The notes below the pieces were generated by a model that saw only the letters and a program-made list of their open reading frames with translations, did not search any database and was not told the DNA's origin. 64,000 nt of DNA from the NCBI GenBank assembly GCA_050260015.1, contig JBLNBN010000054.1, forward strand, positions 11,534-75,533, given 5' to 3'. A program made the translations under genes and the position numbers. This document shows, one piece after another, positions 26,497-35,623 of the stretch; within the stretch, counting starts at the first letter, position 1; each line of letters starts with the position of its first letter. Source of the stretch: JBLNBN01 sp050260015 (GTDB taxonomy: Bacteria > Bacteroidota > Ignavibacteria > Kapaibacteriales > UBA2268).

Positions 26497-26527
26497 TTTG
26501 AATATTTATTAGATATGATTAAGTTTG
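26497..26527 (+). promoter_or_regulatory. Bacteroidota-type promoter
   Basis: TTTG (26497-26500), 19-base spacer, TAAGTTTG (26520-26527), 42 bases before the ATG at 26570. Confidence 0.6.
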
Positions 26528-26569
26528 CATGCGCGGAGAGTATTTTAAATATAAACAGGACTTCATCAA

Positions 26570-28615
26570 ATGAAAGCTCCTATTATACTTCTTTTTTTGC
26601 TAGCGACGCAAATATCGTTTTCTCAATGGGAGAGTTGTTCGGCAGATATTTTCGGCGGCAATATTAAAGCTATATACGCCGATAAGGACAGGGTATATGC
26701 AGGCACGGATATTGGGCTTTTCATTTCGTCCCGGGACGGCGGCGCCTGGCGGTACCTGCCTATCTATCAACCTTCTCCCATTAAATCGATTGCGGAAATT
26801 GACGGTATAATTATAGTTGGAACCGACCATGGCATATTCTATTCAACTGACGAGGGCGAAAACTGGACCAACAGCGAGGTTGGAACGCCTATCAATAACG
26901 TAAATTCGTTAGCGGTCACAAGCAGCAAGATTTACGCTGCCACAAGCCTCGGTCTATTCCAAACTACGGATTTAGCCGGCGCCTGGACGCAAATATCCGC
27001 GGGCTTACCGACCGGTAGCGCCAACGCGTTAGCAATTTCCGACAGCGTTATAATGGTTAATATAAGCGGTCAGACTTTCGGCTATTATCGATCCTCTGAT
27101 TATGGCGCAAGCTGGACGAAAATAATTATTGACAGCGTTACGACCAATTTTACCAATATTACTTTAAGCAAGGAAGTCGTCTTTGCTTCGGCTGGGGATA
27201 TAATCTTTTATTCAACCGACAAAGGCCTCAGCTTCGACATAGGCGTAAGCCTCCCCCATCCAGGTAACGCTATTCTTTCATTAGCCGCTGATTCGAATAA
27301 AGTACTTATAGGCACGTTTACAGGCGCATACATATACGATTGGCAAACAAAGATCTTCGAATATTCGATTAAAAATGAAAGTACTATTTCCGTTGCCGTA
27401 ATAGGCGGAATATATTATGCCGGGGATTACAATTCGCTCTATAGATCTATCGATAAGGGGAATACCTGGGAATCGATGACTAAGAGAACTGTAAATCAAT
27501 ACACATTTGATTTAGCTTCGAACGAGAGTATGCTATTGGCCGGGAATATAGAAGGATTGTATATTTCCTGGGACTATGGTACCTCCTGGTTGGATAGGAG
27601 CAAGGAATTCAGGAATAAGCAAATAGTTCAGGCGGCGTCGCATGGCGATAAGATTGTAACGCTTACGCAATCCGATAGTATTTACTATTCGGCCGATAAC
27701 GGAGCGTCATGGATCCCGGCGACAAATATCTTTCCAATCCACATAGGCCCTAATTATATTGCGACTTTAGCTCTCGATAACGATCATATTTTTGCCGGAA
27801 CCGCTTTCGGAGTTTACGCGTCATCCGACCGCGGAGCGACTTGGTATAAAAGGTCCATGGGATTCCAGTACGAGGATATACGCTCGCTATCAGTAAAAGG
27901 CGATAGTCTTTACGCCGGCACGTTAGAGCATGGGGTTCAGCTTTCTACCGATAAAGGCCTAACCTGGCTCGCCAAAACTGAAGGTTTAGATGCAAGTCCC
28001 ATTTACGATATTGCAATAAGCGGGAATGAATTCGTTGCAGCGTGCTATACTTTCGCGCAGTACTCAAGCGACTGCGGCGATCGATGGGTCAAACGCGATT
28101 TACCGGTAAATTACTCGTACCCCATTGAACGCGTAGCTATAAAAGCCGATACGATTTTGACTTCCACGGCTAACGGCATCATTATTTCTACGGATGCAGG
28201 TATCTCCTGGAAAATCATTAATGGGAATACGGATTTCCATTTTGCAACCGACGTAGCAATTGTCGGGGATTACATGTTCGTAGCAAATGATAAAGGCGTC
28301 TTCCGAGCGAAGCTTTCCGATATTGGCGATCTAAGCGCGCCAATTCCAGGCCCTACAATAAGCGATATGTCAATTTACCCAAATCCCTTTTCTGTAAACG
28401 CGAAAATAGCATATTTCCTAAACGAACCGATGAATGTTTCAATTTCCCTGTTCGATATTCGGGGGATTAAAATAGAAACCCTCCGGGACGAATATCAAAG
28501 CGGCGGCTATCATGAAGCGGAATGCGCTAATAAAGGACTTGCGCCGGGTTGTTACTATATTCAAATCCATGCGGGAACTCGAATCATAACGAAAAAAGTA
28601 ATTGCGCTCGAGTAA
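26570..28615 (+). CDS. YCF48/BNR-type propeller surface protein with T9SS sorting domain (paralogue)
   Basis: A 681-residue secreted protein with signal peptide (LFLLATQISFS). Blades of the S-x-D-x-G-x-x-W type recur throughout (STDEGENWT, SSDYGASWT, SADNGASWI, SSDRGATWY, STDAGISWK). A type A sorting domain begins near residue 600 (SIYPNPFSVNAKI). It is a paralogue of the gene at 21600-23612 on the other strand; the two flank the FN3 protein, so the trio may have arisen by local duplication with inversion (inference). AGGA lies upstream of the ATG. Confidence 0.9.
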   Translation: MKAPIILLFLLATQISFSQWESCSADIFGGNIKAIYADKDRVYAGTDIGLFISSRDGGAWRYLPIYQPSPIKSIAEIDGIIIVGTDHGIFYSTDEGENWTNSEVGTPINNVNSLAVTSSKIYAATSLGLFQTTDLAGAWTQISAGLPTGSANALAISDSVIMVNISGQTFGYYRSSDYGASWTKIIIDSVTTNFTNITLSKEVVFASAGDIIFYSTDKGLSFDIGVSLPHPGNAILSLAADSNKVLIGTFTGAYIYDWQTKIFEYSIKNESTISVAVIGGIYYAGDYNSLYRSIDKGNTWESMTKRTVNQYTFDLASNESMLLAGNIEGLYISWDYGTSWLDRSKEFRNKQIVQAASHGDKIVTLTQSDSIYYSADNGASWIPATNIFPIHIGPNYIATLALDNDHIFAGTAFGVYASSDRGATWYKRSMGFQYEDIRSLSVKGDSLYAGTLEHGVQLSTDKGLTWLAKTEGLDASPIYDIAISGNEFVAACYTFAQYSSDCGDRWVKRDLPVNYSYPIERVAIKADTILTSTANGIIISTDAGISWKIINGNTDFHFATDVAIVGDYMFVANDKGVFRAKLSDIGDLSAPIPGPTISDMSIYPNPFSVNAKIAYFLNEPMNVSISLFDIRGIKIETLRDEYQSGGYHEAECANKGLAPGCYYIQIHAGTRIITKKVIALE

Positions 28616-28650
28616 AACTTTAATCGAGGTAAAGTCTCAAATAAATGTAC

Positions 28651-29361
28651 TTATATCATCGGAACTTCGAGCAGGAGCAAAGTAGAATCAGTTTTTACGT
28701 TAATTGGGACTTCCTCCGCATCCCAAACGCCGACTGAGTCGCGCCTTGACAGCTGAGCTCCGTCGATTTCTACTTCGCCTTCTATCACGAATAAATACGC
28801 GCCGTTAGAGGCATCGTGGAGTTTATAATTTGCCGCGGCGCCGGGCGTGAAATCTCCAATAGATATCCACGCGTTTTGATGGACGTTAAGAGGGCCCGGT
28901 TGGCCGAACGGGGCAACTGCGACTGCGAAGCGCCCTTCCCTTTCCTCGGCCGATATCTTCTTTTGATCGTATCTAGGTTCGACGTCCTCTTCGTTAGGAA
29001 GTATCCATATTTGGAGCGAATTTGTTTCTGAATCAACTTCCGCGTTGGCTTCGGAATGAAATATTCCCGTGCCGGCGGACATCACCTGGAAGTCCCCGGG
29101 GCGTAAAATTTGCTCGTGACCGGCGCTGTCCACGTGCTTCATAGCCCCCTTTAAAGCCACGGTAATGATCTCCATATTCTCATGCTTATGCATATCGAAT
29201 CCTTTCCCGGCCGCGACTATGTCGTCATTTAGAACTCGCAGCATGCCAAATCCCATCCTATCGGGATTGAAATAGCGCGCAAAGCTAAACGAATAATTGG
29301 CCTGTAGCCAGCCGTAATCAGAAAAGCCTCTAGAATCAGCGGTATATATCACCCTTTCCAT
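28651..29361 (-). CDS. Pirin family protein
   Basis: A 236-residue bicupin of the pirin (YhhW) family. The start at 29361 follows GGAG by 7 bases and places the conserved N-terminus correctly; ATG 29373 is the alternative. The N-terminal cupin carries GFDMHKHENMEI (two metal-binding His and a Glu) and QVMSAGTGIFHSE (a third His), as in metal-containing pirins. The C-terminal cupin is more divergent. Pirins of this type have quercetinase-like or redox-sensing activity; the substrate is unknown. A -7-like TAGATTTG occurs at 29401-29408. It is separate from the next gene, which is read in the same direction. Confidence 0.92.
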   Translation of the reverse strand: MERVIYTADSRGFSDYGWLQANYSFSFARYFNPDRMGFGMLRVLNDDIVAAGKGFDMHKHENMEIITVALKGAMKHVDSAGHEQILRPGDFQVMSAGTGIFHSEANAEVDSETNSLQIWILPNEEDVEPRYDQKKISAEEREGRFAVAVAPFGQPGPLNVHQNAWISIGDFTPGAAANYKLHDASNGAYLFVIEGEVEIDGAQLSRRDSVGVWDAEEVPINVKTDSTLLLLEVPMI

Positions 29362-29446
29362 TATATTCTCCATGAGTTGATTGTCCTTTAATAGACTTTG
29401 CAAATCTAGAAATATTATTGAAACAGGCGTTGCGCGGAATGCTTTG

Positions 29447-29986
29447 CTACACTATCTCGCTTGTCTTTACTACCTTAGCGTAGAAGCCGTTCAGAGCCGC
29501 CATAAAGGAGCGTTGGACGAAATTGGCGGGTACGGCTACCCCGTCGAATACCAGATCTTTCGTGGCGCAGGCGTCCGAAACTAACGTGCAGCTATATCCA
29601 AGGTCTTTTGCCGCGCGGACTCCAGCGTCGACGCACATGTGCGTCATCATCCCGCAAACAGTTAAACCGGTTATTCCCATCTCCTTAAGATATGCGTCCA
29701 ACCCGGTAGAGTAAAAGCAATTTGGCGTATGCTTTTCGAAGATGCGCTCCCCTTCGCTTGGTTTTACTAATTCGTGGATGTCGGCCCCGGTCGTGCCTGG
29801 CAGAAAGAAAGTAGAACCCGGGCGGTTTGATACATGTTGAATATGGACTACGGGCGCGCCTCTCTCGCGAAAAGACCGTATGAGTTTCCCGGCGTTTTGA
29901 GCCGCCGTGTCAGCGCATTCTAATGGGTTTGCGCCGCCCTGGAAATAATCGTTTTGAATGTCGATGATCAATAAAGCTTCTTTCAT
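29447..29986 (-). CDS. Isochorismatase-like cysteine hydrolase
   Basis: A 179-residue cysteine hydrolase. The catalytic triad can be read as Asp in LLIIDIQNDY (~9), Lys in EKHTPNCF (~85) and Cys in GMMTHMCVDAGVRAA (~118). This family includes nicotinamidase, isochorismatase and N-carbamoylsarcosine amidase types; the absence of a D-x-H-x-x-x-H metal site argues against nicotinamidase. ATG 29986 is preferred over the longer frame because GGAG precedes it by 5 bases. The lipoprotein gene ends 19 bases upstream. Confidence 0.92.
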   Translation of the reverse strand: MKEALLIIDIQNDYFQGGANPLECADTAAQNAGKLIRSFRERGAPVVHIQHVSNRPGSTFFLPGTTGADIHELVKPSEGERIFEKHTPNCFYSTGLDAYLKEMGITGLTVCGMMTHMCVDAGVRAAKDLGYSCTLVSDACATKDLVFDGVAVPANFVQRSFMAALNGFYAKVVKTSEIV

Positions 29987-30005
29987 GTAGCTCCTATATT
30001 CTTTA

Positions 30006-30404
30006 TTAATAGTCAAAATTCTTCATTTCATATAGCCGGCCCTTGCTTATTCCCGTTGGCAGCGGGATAGCGCGGCGCAATTCGGGATTGTAGTAATCCA
30101 TTGCCCCGGTTTCGAGCCTTCTTTTACAGTATTCGCCGTAGGAATTTTCTTTAATCTCGAGTTTAACGCAATCGGGAAAATCGTTTATAAATCTAGTTCT
30201 AAACTTGAAAGTCCCGTCGGGGGCTATCTTTGGCAATATCGTTTCGATTAACCGCCCCTCCCGGTATATAGCGAATCCAATCTCCTGATCCATGCCAAGC
30301 AGCCGCGTAGGTACCTTTCCGCTAAATTCTACATAGAACATTCTCGAGCACGCCGTCAACGAGAAAAATACCAATAATATAGCTATTAAAAAACCCTTCT
30401 TCAT
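30006..30404 (-). CDS. Small lipoprotein, unknown function
   Basis: A 132-residue lipoprotein with lipobox LTAC (cysteine ~19). The body is a single beta-rich domain (FSGKVPTRLLGMDQEIGFAIY, DGTFKFRTRF) with two further cysteines (DFPDC, EYCKRR). No family is recognised. ATG 30404 is chosen because the signal then begins at residue 1; the longer frame starts inside an inverted repeat. It overlaps nothing and lies just upstream of the hydrolase. Confidence 0.75.
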   Translation of the reverse strand: MKKGFLIAILLVFFSLTACSRMFYVEFSGKVPTRLLGMDQEIGFAIYREGRLIETILPKIAPDGTFKFRTRFINDFPDCVKLEIKENSYGEYCKRRLETGAMDYYNPELRRAIPLPTGISKGRLYEMKNFDY

Positions 30405-30427
30405 AATTAAACCAGTAACAGTTTTTG

Positions 30428-30494
30428 CCGCCCGGTTCAGGTTTTGATGGGATCGATCACGCAAATGCGCGCTTCGCGCAAGCTCCCCGGGCGG
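30428..30494. repeat. Nested inverted repeat, REP-like
   Basis: Outer arms CCGCCCGG (30428-30435) and CCGGGCGG (30487-30494) enclose an inner hairpin GCGCG-ctt-CGCGC (30468-30480). The whole 67-base element sits between divergent genes and could fold as one structure on either strand. Confidence 0.55.
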
Positions 30495-30588
30495 AATAAT
30501 TCTATTTACTCTCTTTTAATAAATAACTTAAGACGGCTATTCGCTAACCGGATTGAATTAATTGTTTCTCACGCTTTTCGTAAAATAT

Positions 30589-30603
30589 TTGATAACGTAT
30601 CAA
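30589..30603. promoter_or_regulatory. Candidate operator palindrome
   Basis: TTGATA-ACG-TATCAA, a perfect 6+3+6 inverted repeat, located 75 bases upstream of the VWA gene start. It resembles a dimeric regulator site, but no regulator is known. Confidence 0.35.
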
Positions 30604-30677
30604 TATTTTCATTATATTTAGGGAATTGAGGGATACTGTCATCAAGAATGTTTTTTTATATCCTTAAAAGGCCGTAT

Positions 30678-33600
30678 ATGAAAAAGATTATTTGCCTTAT
30701 TTCATTCTTTCTCTCATTGGCTGCTGCGCGCGCCCAAACCCTGTCTATATTCGACGTCGACACGTCTTCCTTCCCGGTTATGAAGGCGAAGCTCTACGCG
30801 CTCGACGCCGAGGGAAAGCAGGTTACGAACCTCAACGCGTCGGACCTCTCGCTTTCGGAGAACGGCCTCCCGAGGGAAATACTCTCGATCTCTTGCCCGC
30901 CTGTAAAGCCCTCCGAGAGAATTTCCTCGACGATCGTTATCGACGTCTCCGGTTCGATGTACGGCCATCCCTTGGACGTAGCGAAGACAGTCGCTAAAAC
31001 CTGGGTAAACGCGCTTCCCCTGGGGCAATCCGACTGCGCGGTCGTTTCCTTTAACGGCGGCAACTACTTCAACCAGGACTTCACTACCAACAGGAATAAA
31101 CTCCTCTCCGCGGTCGACGGGTTAACCTCGGACGACGGCACCGATTACAACGCGGCTATGATAAATCCCGTCGCAGGCGGCATCTTAACTGCAAAAACGG
31201 CAAAATATAGAAAAGTAATCGTTTTCATTACCGACGGAATGCCCAACGAGCCTCCCAACGAATCCTTGATCATATCCGAAGCTCTCGCAAATGGAATAAT
31301 GATCCACTGCATTACGATCGGTCTTCCCGCCCATTCCAGCATGGTCCATTTTGCTGAACAGACTGGCGGCTTGCTTTTCGAGAACATAACGACCGAAGAG
31401 GAAGCGAAAAATATAGCCCAAATGTTACTAGGGAGATCAGTTTATGACGCTCAACCTTGCGAATTAAAGTGGAAAAGCGATTTTGCATGCGAGCGACGTT
31501 TTATAGACGTAGCATTACGTTGGAACTCATTATCAACAACGGCTAAGTACATTCCTCCTGAAAGCGGCGTAGCTAAACTCGTAATAGAACCGACCGGCGT
31601 TCGGTTTATCAACAAACCGATTGGGAAGAAAGCCGACACGACTGTTTCCATCACGGCTATGCACTCCGATTTTAACATATCGGGATTCATTTCTTCCGAC
31701 CCAAGATTTTCGATAACACCCTCAAATTTAACCATCCCAAAAGGCGAGACGAGGCAATTCACGCTCAGCTTTACGCCGACGGATAGTACTTCTTGCTTTT
31801 CCTATATCGACATACAAAACGATCGATGCGCTAAAAAGTATTTTGCCGCAAGCGCTTATCCAAAAAGCAAATTACAAGCTTCCACACTAAAGCTCACCTC
31901 TCCCAACGGCGGCGAAGAATTTCTTGTAGGAACCGATACTTTAATTACCTGGGAAGGCGTACTGCCTAATGACACAGTAAAATTAGAATATAGCTATGAT
32001 AATGGAGCGACCTGGAATTTAATTACTGACAGCGCCTCAGGACTTAAATACGAATGGAAGAAAGTGCCCAGACCTACGAGCGCAAAGTGCCTGGTAAGAA
32101 TATCAACGAATAATAACGGCATTGATATCGAATGGGAGAAAATTTATGGAGGGAGTGAAATTGATGATCCTAAAGAAATTATTCAAACGACTAACGGATA
32201 TCTAGTAGTAGGCATAACTGGCTCGAAAGATGGAGATATTGAAAATTTTCATGGAGAATACGACGTATGGGCGCTTTATTTGAATAGGCTTGGGGAGCCA
32301 ATCTGGAAAAAAACGCTGGGTGGTTCTTCTTATGATGTTGCTTATTCAGTTAAAGAAATGGACGACGGCAGTTTCGTTATAGGAGCAACCATTTTAAGCG
32401 ATGAAAGTAATCTCCCTAAAGGTTATGGGAGTGGAGATTATTGGATAATTCGATTAGACGTCAACGGCAAAATAATATGGTCCAAAAGTTTTGGTGGTAC
32501 GCAATTTGAACATTTATTTTCTATTGCCAAATCGAGTGACGGCGGTATTGTAGCTGTAGGCGAGTCCTCTTCAAATAATGGCGACGTCTCAGGTAACCAT
32601 GGTAAGCGCGATGCTTGGATAATTAAGTTAGACATAGATGGCAATCTTATTTGGCAAAAATCAGTTGGCGGAAGCGAAGATGATTATGCTTGGTCCATTA
32701 CACAAACAAACGATAATTGTGCAATAATAGTAGGCGAAACCTATTCTAACGACTATGATATTCAAAATAATCAGGGTAAGTCTGATTGTTGGATCGCGAA
32801 AATCAACTATGATGGGAACTTGATGTGGAGTAAGACATTTGGTGGTACAGAAAACGATATTCTATCCTCAATCAAGGAAACAAACGATCTTGGATTTATT
32901 GTATCGGGCTATTCATTTTCTAATAATGGTTACATTAAGAAAAATCATGGTGGAAATGATGCATTAGTTGTAAAGATAGATACTAAAGGCGACATTCAAT
33001 GGATTAAGGCATTTGGAGGGAGCGGATTTGATGAAGCGAATTCATGTATTGAAACCTTAGATAATGGCTATGTTTTCGTTGGCAGGTCTAACTCCAATGA
33101 TGGCGACTTGCTCAATACTACTCAAAATATAGGCCTTTTACAATTTTGGATGGTTAAGTTAAACAACAGTAGTCAAATAATATGGTCAAAAATTTTTCAT
33201 AATTACGACACGGATTTAGCTACTTCCGTACAACAAACAAGAGATGAAGGCTTTATAGTGGCTGGAGATGTCGAACGTGACAAAACGAACAAAGCGGATA
33301 TTTTAATTAGAAAATTCTCCCCCGAGCAAACGCCTCAATCCGACGTCTCAGATTCCGTTTTCTCGATCGTTTCGCCGACCGTAACAGCGCTAAACATCGA
33401 TATGGGCCAGGTCGTACTGGGTTCTTATAAAGACTCCGTGATTACGGCTTTTATAAAGAATAACAGCAAATACGATTGCCTTATTAAAGACATAAAAATT
33501 AAATCGAAGGATTTTTACGTTATTTCCAACCCGTCGTTCACGGTAAGGGCAGGCACGGATCAAGCGATAGAAATCCACTTCAAGCCGAGCAAGCTTGGAA

Positions 33601-35450
33601 AGATTTACTCAAATATCAGGGTCGAAACGCAGGACACTTCTTTCTCGCAGTCTATAGAGGGCGAAGGCGTTCAACCGACATTGCAGATTAATACAGCGCT
33701 AATCGATTTTGGAAAGGTAAACGTAAAAGAGCTGAAGGATACGGTTGTCGTTCTGCTTAAGAATATCTCAGGCGGAGCCATAGACATTAGCGACGTGAAA
33801 TTATTAGGACCGGACACAGAACAATTCGAAGTCCTGGAGGGCGGAGGAGCATTTGCGCTTACGTCCGGCCAAACCAGAGAACTTAAGCTAAGATTCCAGC
33901 CGATTTATGTTGGCCGCACCAGTTGTATGCTGGGGTTTTTCCATAATGGCATTAATTCCCCGGCTAAGGCGCAACTCTTCGGAGAAGGCGTCGAAAACAA
34001 CGTTGGGTACGTTTACTGCGAACACGACACGGCCTACCCGGGCGAAAAAGTAAATATTGAATTAATACTGGGAGGCGTCTCATCTGGTTCGCTCGCGAAC
34101 CTGCCGCATTCGTTCAAGGCGAAGCTTAAGTATCTATCTGCTCCCCTCTCGCTTTTAAACCCAGCGCTAAAGATCGGGGAATCCGCCGATTCGACAATCA
34201 TCGAGGTCAAAGGGACAATAGGCGCCGATAGCGTGCTTTATACAATCGATTTTATCGCAAACGATACGCCAAAAGATTTCACCACGATTGACCTCGAAGA
34301 AATCAAATGGTACGACGCCGGAGGAAGTGAAATAGAATACGAAGCGGAAACGCAGGATGGTTCATTCAAGCTGTTGACCAGGAGAGCTACTGTTTATTGC
34401 GACAACGCGGGGGCATACCCGGGCAATAACGTAACAATTAATCTTGGCAGAAACGGTTTGTCGTCTTCGCTTCAAAGCGTTGCGACGGCTTTCAAAGCTA
34501 AGATAAGATACCTGACCGCCCCTTTGGATATAGTTAATAAGGCGTTGGTTATAAATCAAACGGCTGATTCGACAACTATCGCAATTAGCGGGACTATTAG
34601 CGCTCAAAGCATACTCTTTCCCGTTGAATTCATATCAAAAGATACGGATAAAGATTTTACAACTATAGATATAATCGATTTTAAGTGGCTGGATAACGCA
34701 GGTAAAGAAATCATTTGTAACACAGATAAGGTAAGCGGTTCCTTCCGGGTTCTCCAGTACTCCGGCAAGGCAACAATTTTCTGCACAAAAGACTCCGCCG
34801 CGGCGGGCGAAAAAGTAGCGCTGAAGCTTAAAAGCTCAGGAATCGATCCGCATTCGTTCAAGCAAATTGCGCCAAAGTTCCGCGCTACGCTGCGCTACCA
34901 AAAGACGCTCCTGGCTCCGGTAGATAATGAGGCGCTAATTTCCTACGAAGCGGACTCAGCATACATAGTAATTGCTAGCGCAGTCGGCGAGAGCGACGAA
35001 CTCGCTGCGATAGACTTCATCGCGGGCTTGGGCTCCGTCGATTCCACGTCGATGGACATCGCCGATTTCAGATGGATAAACGCCGCCGGCGACGAAATCG
35101 ATTACGACACCGAGACCGAAAGCGGCTCCTTCAAGCTCCTCGGCGTCTGCCGCGAGGGCGGGGCGCGCTTGTTCAATCCTACGGCAAAAGCGGGAATTGA
35201 AGGGCTGGCGCCAAACCCGGCTTCCCATGAACTGACCGTTACGCTTAACCAGGTCGAGGAAGGCGCCTCTTACCTGGTAGTTTATAATATTTATGGCAAA
35301 GAAGCAGCGAGAATGCCCGTATCGGACGAAGTAGTCGGGAAGAAAGAAGTAAAAATCGATCTCTCGGGCTTTTCAAACGGGGTTTATTTTATTAGATTTT
35401 CGACGCCGACCGGCTCGGACGTAAAGAAATTCGTAGTGGATAGGAAATAG
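30678..35450 (+). CDS. Giant T9SS surface protein with von Willebrand A, propeller, ASH and cohesin-like domains
   Basis: A 1590-residue secreted protein with signal peptide (LISFFLSLAAARAQ) and start at 30678 (AAAAGG upstream). Order of domains: a VWA domain at ~83-260 with the metal-ion site DVSGS, a threonine after GLTSDDG, and ITDGMP. A Kre9/KNH-like domain starts near 405 (NGGEEFLVGTDTLITW). Seven propeller repeats follow at ~486-880, each with W-x-K-x-x-GG and SDD/DGG turns, and the end of the Kre9 domain resumes at ~885 (SDVSDSVFSIV). Two ASH-like (abnormal spindle-type) domains lie at ~910-1110. Three ~125-residue cohesin-like repeats at ~1113-1490 are each closed by a GSFKLL or GSFRVL strand. 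The type A sorting domain ends the protein. The propeller part is more AT-rich than its flanks. Probably an adhesin or matrix-binding protein. Confidence 0.9.
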   Translation: MKKIICLISFFLSLAAARAQTLSIFDVDTSSFPVMKAKLYALDAEGKQVTNLNASDLSLSENGLPREILSISCPPVKPSERISSTIVIDVSGSMYGHPLDVAKTVAKTWVNALPLGQSDCAVVSFNGGNYFNQDFTTNRNKLLSAVDGLTSDDGTDYNAAMINPVAGGILTAKTAKYRKVIVFITDGMPNEPPNESLIISEALANGIMIHCITIGLPAHSSMVHFAEQTGGLLFENITTEEEAKNIAQMLLGRSVYDAQPCELKWKSDFACERRFIDVALRWNSLSTTAKYIPPESGVAKLVIEPTGVRFINKPIGKKADTTVSITAMHSDFNISGFISSDPRFSITPSNLTIPKGETRQFTLSFTPTDSTSCFSYIDIQNDRCAKKYFAASAYPKSKLQASTLKLTSPNGGEEFLVGTDTLITWEGVLPNDTVKLEYSYDNGATWNLITDSASGLKYEWKKVPRPTSAKCLVRISTNNNGIDIEWEKIYGGSEIDDPKEIIQTTNGYLVVGITGSKDGDIENFHGEYDVWALYLNRLGEPIWKKTLGGSSYDVAYSVKEMDDGSFVIGATILSDESNLPKGYGSGDYWIIRLDVNGKIIWSKSFGGTQFEHLFSIAKSSDGGIVAVGESSSNNGDVSGNHGKRDAWIIKLDIDGNLIWQKSVGGSEDDYAWSITQTNDNCAIIVGETYSNDYDIQNNQGKSDCWIAKINYDGNLMWSKTFGGTENDILSSIKETNDLGFIVSGYSFSNNGYIKKNHGGNDALVVKIDTKGDIQWIKAFGGSGFDEANSCIETLDNGYVFVGRSNSNDGDLLNTTQNIGLLQFWMVKLNNSSQIIWSKIFHNYDTDLATSVQQTRDEGFIVAGDVERDKTNKADILIRKFSPEQTPQSDVSDSVFSIVSPTVTALNIDMGQVVLGSYKDSVITAFIKNNSKYDCLIKDIKIKSKDFYVISNPSFTVRAGTDQAIEIHFKPSKLGKIYSNIRVETQDTSFSQSIEGEGVQPTLQINTALIDFGKVNVKELKDTVVVLLKNISGGAIDISDVKLLGPDTEQFEVLEGGGAFALTSGQTRELKLRFQPIYVGRTSCMLGFFHNGINSPAKAQLFGEGVENNVGYVYCEHDTAYPGEKVNIELILGGVSSGSLANLPHSFKAKLKYLSAPLSLLNPALKIGESADSTIIEVKGTIGADSVLYTIDFIANDTPKDFTTIDLEEIKWYDAGGSEIEYEAETQDGSFKLLTRRATVYCDNAGAYPGNNVTINLGRNGLSSSLQSVATAFKAKIRYLTAPLDIVNKALVINQTADSTTIAISGTISAQSILFPVEFISKDTDKDFTTIDIIDFKWLDNAGKEIICNTDKVSGSFRVLQYSGKATIFCTKDSAAAGEKVALKLKSSGIDPHSFKQIAPKFRATLRYQKTLLAPVDNEALISYEADSAYIVIASAVGESDELAAIDFIAGLGSVDSTSMDIADFRWINAAGDEIDYDTETESGSFKLLGVCREGGARLFNPTAKAGIEGLAPNPASHELTVTLNQVEEGASYLVVYNIYGKEAARMPVSDEVVGKKEVKIDLSGFSNGVYFIRFSTPTGSDVKKFVVDRK

Positions 35451-35466
35451 ATGTTTTCGTGCGGGA

Positions 35467-35570
35467 ATGACGCGGATTTGCGGACTTTGAAAATTGAGGC
35501 GCGTCCTTGGTGGAATATTTTATGGATTCCCGCATGCGCGTGGATGACGCGGATTTGCGCGGGAATGGCA
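35467..35570. repeat. Dispersed-repeat-like palindromic element
   Basis: The stretch ATGACGCGGATTTGCG occurs twice (about 35467 and 35544), and ATTCCCGC (35526-35533) is inverted as GCGGGAAT (35559-35566). GCGGGAATGAC-type palindromic units are known from dispersed intergenic repeats in other bacteria. It lies between the VWA gene and the OmpA gene. Confidence 0.5.
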
Positions 35571-35623
35571 CGTATTAGAGAACTGCAATAACACAATTAA
35601 GAATATATGTTAACGAGGTAGTT

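Noticed and set aside
30444..30629. A plus-strand 61-codon frame upstream of the VWA gene
   Set aside because: It begins within the inverted repeat and has no signal, ribosome-binding site or homology impression.
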